NCBI GenBank assembly: GCA_963747595.1
Contig: CAVVFO010000002.1
Location: 1,178,001-1,242,000 of the forward strand
Reading direction: 5' to 3'
Source: Oleiagrimonas sp963747595
Lineage (GTDB): Bacteria; Pseudomonadota; Gammaproteobacteria; Xanthomonadales; Rhodanobacteraceae
DNA length: 64,000 nucleotides
The stretch's first letter is position 1. Each line of letters starts with the position of its first letter. The translations under genes and the position numbers were made by a program. The notes under the pieces are model-generated. The model was not told the DNA's origin. It saw only the letters and a list, made by a program, of their open reading frames with translations, and did no database searches. This document shows, in pieces, positions 60,128-64,000 of the stretch.

Positions 60128-61117
60128 ATGCCTCAAGTCACCATGCGCCAGATGCTCGAAGCCGGCGTGCATTTCGGTCATCAGACCCGTTACTGGAACC
60201 CGAAGATGGCGCCGTACATCTTCGGCGCGCGCGGCAAGATCCACATCGTCAACCTCGAAAAGACGCTGCCGCTGTTCACCGATGCCATGAACTACCTCTC
60301 GGGCCTGGCGCAGAAGCGCGGCACGATCCTGTTCGTGGGCACCAAGCGCGCGGCGCGCGAATCGCTGGCGACCGAGGCCGAGCGCTGTGGCATGCCCTTC
60401 GTGGCGGCACGCTGGCTGGGCGGCATGCTGACCAACTTCCGCACCGTCAAGGGCTCCGTGGCACGGCTCAAGGAGCTGGAAGCGGCCGAAACCGATGGCA
60501 CCCTGGACAAGCTGGTCAAACACGAAGTGCTGACCCTGCGCCGCGAGCGCGAGAAGCTGGAGCGCTCGCTGGGCGGCATCAAGGACATGCCGCGGCTGCC
60601 GGATGCGATGTTCGTCATCGATATCGGCCACGAGGACATTGCCGTGAAGGAAGCCCGCAAGCTGGGCATCCCGGTGGTCGCCGTGGTCGACACCAACTAC
60701 GACCCGTCGCTGGTCGATTACGCCATCCCGGGCAACGACGATGCCATCCGCGCCGTGGCCCTGTATGCGCGTGCCGCGGCCGACGCCATCCTGGAAGGCA
60801 AGGCCGCCTCGCCGAATGCCGCACCGGGCGAGGACGAGTTCGTGGAGCTGGATGCCGATGGCAAGCCGGTGGCCCGCAGCGAGGAGCGCAAGCGCGCTCC
60901 GGCCAAGAAGGCGGCTCCGGCCAAGAAGCCCGCAGCCACCAAACCACCGGCGGCGGAAGAGACCAATCCCGCGCCGCAGGCGCCGGCGGAAGCACCTGTC
61001 GATGCCAAGGCTGAAACGCCTGTGGGCAGCGATGCCGAAGCTCCGAAAAAGTCCGAGGACGTGGCTGCCGCGAAGGTCGAAACACCTGCTGTCGACCGCG
61101 CCGCGGCCGACAAGTAA
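60128..61117 (+). CDS. rpsB: 30S ribosomal protein S2 with long C-terminal extension
   Basis: S2 binds at the 30S body and is needed for S1 to dock. Residues 1-about 240 are a normal S2 (MRQMLEAGVHFGHQTRYWNP, IFGARGKIHIVNLEKTLPLF, AARWLGGMLTNFRTVKGSV, VDTNYDPSLVDYAIPGND). After that is a tail of about 90 residues rich in Ala, Lys, Pro and Glu (SEERKRAPAKKAAPAKKPAA, and so on). E. coli S2 has 241 aa; this is 329. The start has CAGGAG six bases upstream. Confidence 0.95.
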   Translation: MPQVTMRQMLEAGVHFGHQTRYWNPKMAPYIFGARGKIHIVNLEKTLPLFTDAMNYLSGLAQKRGTILFVGTKRAARESLATEAERCGMPFVAARWLGGMLTNFRTVKGSVARLKELEAAETDGTLDKLVKHEVLTLRREREKLERSLGGIKDMPRLPDAMFVIDIGHEDIAVKEARKLGIPVVAVVDTNYDPSLVDYAIPGNDDAIRAVALYARAAADAILEGKAASPNAAPGEDEFVELDADGKPVARSEERKRAPAKKAAPAKKPAATKPPAAEETNPAPQAPAEAPVDAKAETPVGSDAEAPKKSEDVAAAKVETPAVDRAAADK

Positions 61118-61124
61118 GCAATCG

Positions 61125-61163
61125 CATCCGCAGCCGGCGCCGATCCGGCACCGGCTGCGGATG
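61125..61163 (+). promoter_or_regulatory. Perfect 13-bp hairpin in the rpsB-tsf spacer
   Basis: CATCCGCAGCCGG (61125-61137) is exactly complementary to CCGGCTGCGGATG (61151-61163), with a 13-base loop that can pair further. It starts eight bases after the rpsB stop. No T-run follows, so it is not a standard terminator; it may stall polymerase, protect the rpsB 3' end or set the rpsB:tsf ratio. Confidence 0.7.
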
Positions 61164-61252
61164 GCACAGCCGTGACACACCCAATTGGCATGCTGTGCCG
61201 TGCGCCTCTTCGTGAGGTGCCTCATCTACATCGAATCAACGAGGATCCCCCC

Positions 61253-62125
61253 ATGGACATCACCGCACAGATGGTCAAGGAGCTGCGCCAGCGTTCCGGC
61301 GCCGGCATGATGGAATGCAAGAAGGCGCTGGTCGCCAATGACGGCAACGTCGACGTGGCCATGGAGTGGCTGCGCAAGCAGGGTCTGGCCAAGGCGGACA
61401 AGAAAGCCGGCCGCGTGGCTGCCGAGGGCCGCATCGTCGCCGCGCAGGAGAGTGGTCAGGCCGTTCTGGTCGAGGTCAATTGCGAAACCGATTTCGTGGC
61501 CAAGGACGACAACTTCGTGAGCTTCAGCGATACCGTGGCCGACATCGCCCTGAAGAGCGATGCCGCCAACGCCGAGGCCCTGAAGTCCGCCGCCTATCCC
61601 GGCCAGGGCACCGTCGACGAGGCCGCCAAGGCCCTGATCGCCAAGATTGGCGAGAACATCCAGGTGCGTCGCCTGGCGCGCGTCCAGAGCAACGACACCA
61701 TCGGCAGCTACATCCATGGCGGCCGCATCGGTGTGCTGGTGGCGCTGAAGGGCGGCTCGGACGAACTGGCCCGCGGCATCGCCATGCATGTCGCCGCGAT
61801 GAACCCCGCCTACATCACCCCGGACGACGTGCCGGAAGAAGTGGTGGCCAAGGAGAAGGACATCGCCCTGGCCCAGGTCAAGGACAGCGGCAAGCCGCCG
61901 GAAATCCTGGAGAAGATGATCTCCGGCAAGCTGCGCAAGACCTTCGCCGAAATCTCCCTGACCGGCCAGCCGTACGTGCTGGATACCGGCAGCAGCGTTG
62001 GCGAAGTGCTGAAGAAGGAAGGCGCCGAAGTCACCGCCGTGGTGCGTCTGGCGGTCGGCGAAGGTGTGGAAAAGAAGGAAGAGGATTTCCACGCCGAGGT
62101 CATGAAGCAGGCCGGCCTGGCCTGA
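61253..62125 (+). CDS. tsf: Elongation factor Ts
   Basis: EF-Ts reloads EF-Tu with GTP. The 290 aa protein has the N-terminal UBA-like part and signatures LRQRSGAGMMECKKAL and EVNCETDFVAKDDNF (TDFV contacts EF-Tu), with the two core subdomains and the C-terminal module. The ATG at 61253 follows GAGGATCC. It ends just before a strong terminator, so tsf is the last gene of the rpsB transcript. Confidence 0.97.
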   Translation: MDITAQMVKELRQRSGAGMMECKKALVANDGNVDVAMEWLRKQGLAKADKKAGRVAAEGRIVAAQESGQAVLVEVNCETDFVAKDDNFVSFSDTVADIALKSDAANAEALKSAAYPGQGTVDEAAKALIAKIGENIQVRRLARVQSNDTIGSYIHGGRIGVLVALKGGSDELARGIAMHVAAMNPAYITPDDVPEEVVAKEKDIALAQVKDSGKPPEILEKMISGKLRKTFAEISLTGQPYVLDTGSSVGEVLKKEGAEVTAVVRLAVGEGVEKKEEDFHAEVMKQAGLA

Positions 62126-62143
62126 GCCGCTTCGACAAAAAAG

Positions 62144-62175
62144 AAAAAAGCCGCGAGATTTCGCGGCTTTTTTTT
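62144..62175 (+). terminator. Rho-independent terminator after tsf
   Basis: A-rich stretch, then GCCGCGA (62150-62156), loop GATT, TCGCGGC (62161-62167) and eight T residues (62168-62175). The A-tract before and T-tract after make it work in both directions on paper, but only rpsB-tsf ends here. It separates rpsB-tsf from pyrH. Confidence 0.93.
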
Positions 62176-62341
62176 GGTCTGCAAGAAACCGGCCCCAGCA
62201 GCCGCCCGGAGTGGATGTATCAATCCGGACTGGCCGCACTCGACGACGATCTGTCGCAGACCGCCTGCCATTTCGCGAGGGACCCGCGACGGGTTCCCCG
62301 CTACACTACGACCGTTTGCCCGCCCCATCCCGGAGACCCGC

Positions 62342-63058
62342 ATGAGTGACGACATCCAGTACAAGCGCATCCTGTTGAAACTGTCCGGCGAAGCACTGAT
62401 GGGGAGCGAAGACTACGGCATCGACCCCAAAGTCATCGGGCGCCTGGCCGACGAGCTCATCGAGGTACGCGAAGCCGGCGTGGAGATCGGCGTGGTCATC
62501 GGTGGCGGCAACATCTTTCGTGGCGCAGGCCTGGCCTCTGCCGGCATGGACCGTGTCACCGGCGACCACATGGGGATGCTGGCCACGGTCATGAACGCGC
62601 TGGCCATGCAGGACGCCATCGAGAAGCGCGGCGCCTACGCCCGGGTGATGAGCGCGGTGCCCATTCACGACGTGTGCGAGGACTTCATCCGCCGCCGCGC
62701 GGTGCGGCACATCGAGAAAGGCCGCATTGCGCTGTTTGCCGCCGGTATCGGCAACCCGTTCTTCACGACCGATTCGGCCGCGGCCCTGCGCGCCGTGGAA
62801 CTGGGCGCCGACCTGCTGCTCAAGGCCACCAAGGTGGACGGCGTCTACAGTGCCGATCCAGTACGCGACAGCAATGCCACCCGCTACACATCCCTGACCT
62901 ACGATGAAGTCATCGAAGGCAAGCTCGCGGTCATGGACACGGCCGCCATCGCCCTGTGCCGCGATCACCGCATGCCGCTGCGCATCTACGACATGACCCA
63001 GCCCGGCAACCTCATGCGCATCATGCGCGGCGAGGCCGTGGGCACGCTGGTGGACTGA
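62342..63058 (+). CDS. pyrH: UMP kinase PyrH
   Basis: PyrH phosphorylates UMP to UDP. This amino-acid-kinase-family protein (238 aa) has KRILLKLSGEALMG, GVVIGGGNIFRGAGLA and LLLKATKVDGVYSADPVRD. The start is ATG 62342, preceded by CCCGGAGACC; longer frames reach into the tsf terminator and are not coding. A weak -10 (TACACT, 62302-62307) may mark its own promoter. The order rpsB-tsf-pyrH-frr is conserved. Confidence 0.96.
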   Translation: MSDDIQYKRILLKLSGEALMGSEDYGIDPKVIGRLADELIEVREAGVEIGVVIGGGNIFRGAGLASAGMDRVTGDHMGMLATVMNALAMQDAIEKRGAYARVMSAVPIHDVCEDFIRRRAVRHIEKGRIALFAAGIGNPFFTTDSAAALRAVELGADLLLKATKVDGVYSADPVRDSNATRYTSLTYDEVIEGKLAVMDTAAIALCRDHRMPLRIYDMTQPGNLMRIMRGEAVGTLVD

Positions 63059-63380
63059 TCCCGCCGGTTCTCGCCGGTCAGCCGCACACTGGACGAAGGA
63101 ACATCGCTCACGGATCCGTAAGCTCGCCGGCACCCACCTCAGCCATTGCGCAAGTGGGCGCGATGATGCGCTGGCGGCTCGCAGCTGACGGTCCATGCCT
63201 CTCGATCCGCACGCGCCGAAGCCATGACGCCCCTTTTTGTGCGGGGAGACCCGGTGTCCTTGCCGCCGGCAGACGGACCTGTCGCGTTGCTCCGTAAGGC
63301 CCCGCCCGTCATGCAGATGTGAACGTGGCCTGCGACCGCACTGCTATACTTGTCCGATTGACTGGCATATGGAGTTCCCC
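63059..63380. other. pyrH-frr spacer with possible frr promoter
   Basis: The 322 bases hold no supported gene. A candidate -10 box TATACT lies at 63345-63350, about 35 bases before the frr ATG, but no good -35 is found at the correct spacing. Imperfect palindromes follow the pyrH stop (CGCCGGTTCTCGCCGG). The gap is long for a pair that is usually close. Confidence 0.4.
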
Positions 63381-63938
63381 ATGCTCAACGACATCAAGAA
63401 GGACGCCGAAACCCGCATGGGCAAGAGCGTCGAGGCGCTGCACAACGAGCTGCAGCGTTTGCGTACCGGCCGCGCCAGCACGGCGCTGGTGGAGGGCATC
63501 AAGGTGTCCTACTACGGCACCGACACCCCCTTGAGCCAGGTGGCCGGCGTGGCCGTGACGGATGGCCGCTCGCTGACCATCACCCCCTGGGAAAAGACCA
63601 TGGTCGGTCCCGTGGAAAAAGCCTTGCTGGCATCGGATATCGGCATCACGCCGACCACCGCGGGCATGGTGATCCGTCTCAACATGCCGCCGCTGACCGA
63701 AGAGCGCCGCAAGGAACTGGTCAAGCACGTGGGCGCCGAAGGCGAAAACACCAAGATCGCGGTACGCAACATCCGCCGCGATGCCATGCAGCAGGTCAAG
63801 GACCTTCTGAAGGAAAAGGAAATCACCGAGGACGACGAGCATCGCGCCGAGGACGAGGTGCAGAAGCTCACCGACCGCTATGTCGCCCGCGTGGACGAAG
63901 TGGTCAAGGACAAGGAAGACGAATTGATGGCCATATGA
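63381..63938 (+). CDS. frr: Ribosome recycling factor Frr
   Basis: Frr splits post-termination ribosomes with EF-G. The 185 aa protein matches the family end to end: MLNDIKKDAETRMGKSVEAL, LRTGRASTALVEGI, LTITPWEKTMVGPVEKALLA, RLNMPPLTEERRKELVKHV, and the C-terminal helix. GGAG (63371-63374) six bases before ATG 63381 fixes this start; an in-frame ATG at 63369 would add four residues. Confidence 0.97.
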   Translation: MLNDIKKDAETRMGKSVEALHNELQRLRTGRASTALVEGIKVSYYGTDTPLSQVAGVAVTDGRSLTITPWEKTMVGPVEKALLASDIGITPTTAGMVIRLNMPPLTEERRKELVKHVGAEGENTKIAVRNIRRDAMQQVKDLLKEKEITEDDEHRAEDEVQKLTDRYVARVDEVVKDKEDELMAI

Positions 63939-64000
63939 GCCAAGAACCCTCCGAGCGGGTGTGTGCAGGGATCCCCGTCATGCGGTGCACGCCGCAGATG
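63935..64000 (+). CDS. Possible start of the next gene, cut by window end
   Basis: An ATG overlaps the frr stop (ATATGA) and the frame stays open to the end of the window (MSQEPSERVCAGIPVMRC...). In relatives uppS (undecaprenyl diphosphate synthase) follows frr, but the 22 residues here do not show its conserved IMDGNGRW element, which may lie beyond the window, so identity is open. Confidence 0.25.
   Translation, partial: MSQEPSERVCAGIPVMRCTPQM

Noticed and set aside
1..64000. CRISPR array, tRNA or rRNA genes, prophage or IS element
   Set aside because: No regular direct repeats with spacers, no tRNA-like cloverleaf or rRNA signature, and no integrase, transposase or phage structural gene was seen by reading; a tRNA and repeat scan would settle small cases.

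Overview
The window is a GC-rich chromosomal segment from a gammaproteobacterium, most likely of the Xanthomonadales/Lysobacterales (Rhodanobacteraceae or Xanthomonadaceae type). The evidence is gene order: a flh-fli-che-mot-par motility cluster without cheB, the minor-pilin order fimT-pilV-pilW-pilX-pilY1-pilE, the order map-glnD-dapD-arsC-like-dapE, and divergent rpsB-tsf-pyrH-frr. I could not fix a genus from the sequence alone. I saw no rRNA, tRNA, CRISPR array, insertion sequence or prophage.

Layout. 1-14389 (+) is a flagellar and chemotaxis cluster: flhB (5' end cut by the window), flhA, flhF, flhG, fliA, cheY, cheZ, cheA, motC, motD, a ParA/ParC-type ATPase, a ParP/CheW-like protein, cheW and a DUF2802 protein. 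Tightly overlapping pairs (flhG/fliA and motC through cheW) alternate with spacers of 150-270 bp. 14460-21236 (-) is a type IV pilus minor-pilin operon ending in pilY1 and pilE. 21464-26845 (+) holds two small genes, a large transglutaminase/DUF2126 protein and a zinc-ribbon metallopeptidase. 26890-33595 (-) is an electron-entry and TCA block: ndh, fumC, sdhC, sdhD, sdhA, sdhB. SdhD carries a long acidic N-terminal extension. 33721-39070 (-) is folC-dedD-cvpA-purF plus a DUF455 gene. 39154-42092 (-) is a MerR regulator translationally coupled to a P1B metal ATPase with its own dyad operator. 42342-52347 mixes housekeeping genes (rlmJ, slp-like, CDF transporter, GNAT, mfd, GFA, DbpA-type helicase) and carries three copies of a palindromic repeat. 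52348-53768 is a gene-poor, AT-richer stretch with one unrecognised membrane protein. 53769-59780 (-) is dapE, an arsC-like gene, dapD, glnD and map. 59866 to the end (+) is rpsB, tsf, pyrH and frr, with a strong promoter, an intergenic hairpin and a textbook terminator.

How the genes work together. The first 14 kb builds and places the polar flagellum (FlhF/FlhG), exports it (FlhA/FlhB), turns on late genes (FliA), signals to the motor (CheA/CheW/CheY/CheZ), adds a second stator (MotC/MotD) and positions the chemoreceptor array (ParC/ParP). The pilus genes prime and tip type IV pili. Ndh, fumarase and SDH feed the quinone pool. The glnD/dap/map block covers nitrogen signalling, lysine and peptidoglycan precursor synthesis and N-terminal processing. 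rpsB-tsf-pyrH-frr supplies translation factors and UMP kinase.

Most unusual points: the acidic SdhD extension, a three-fold repeated motif in the CheA linker, the transglutaminase/DUF2126 plus metallopeptidase pair, and the nested palindromic repeats.
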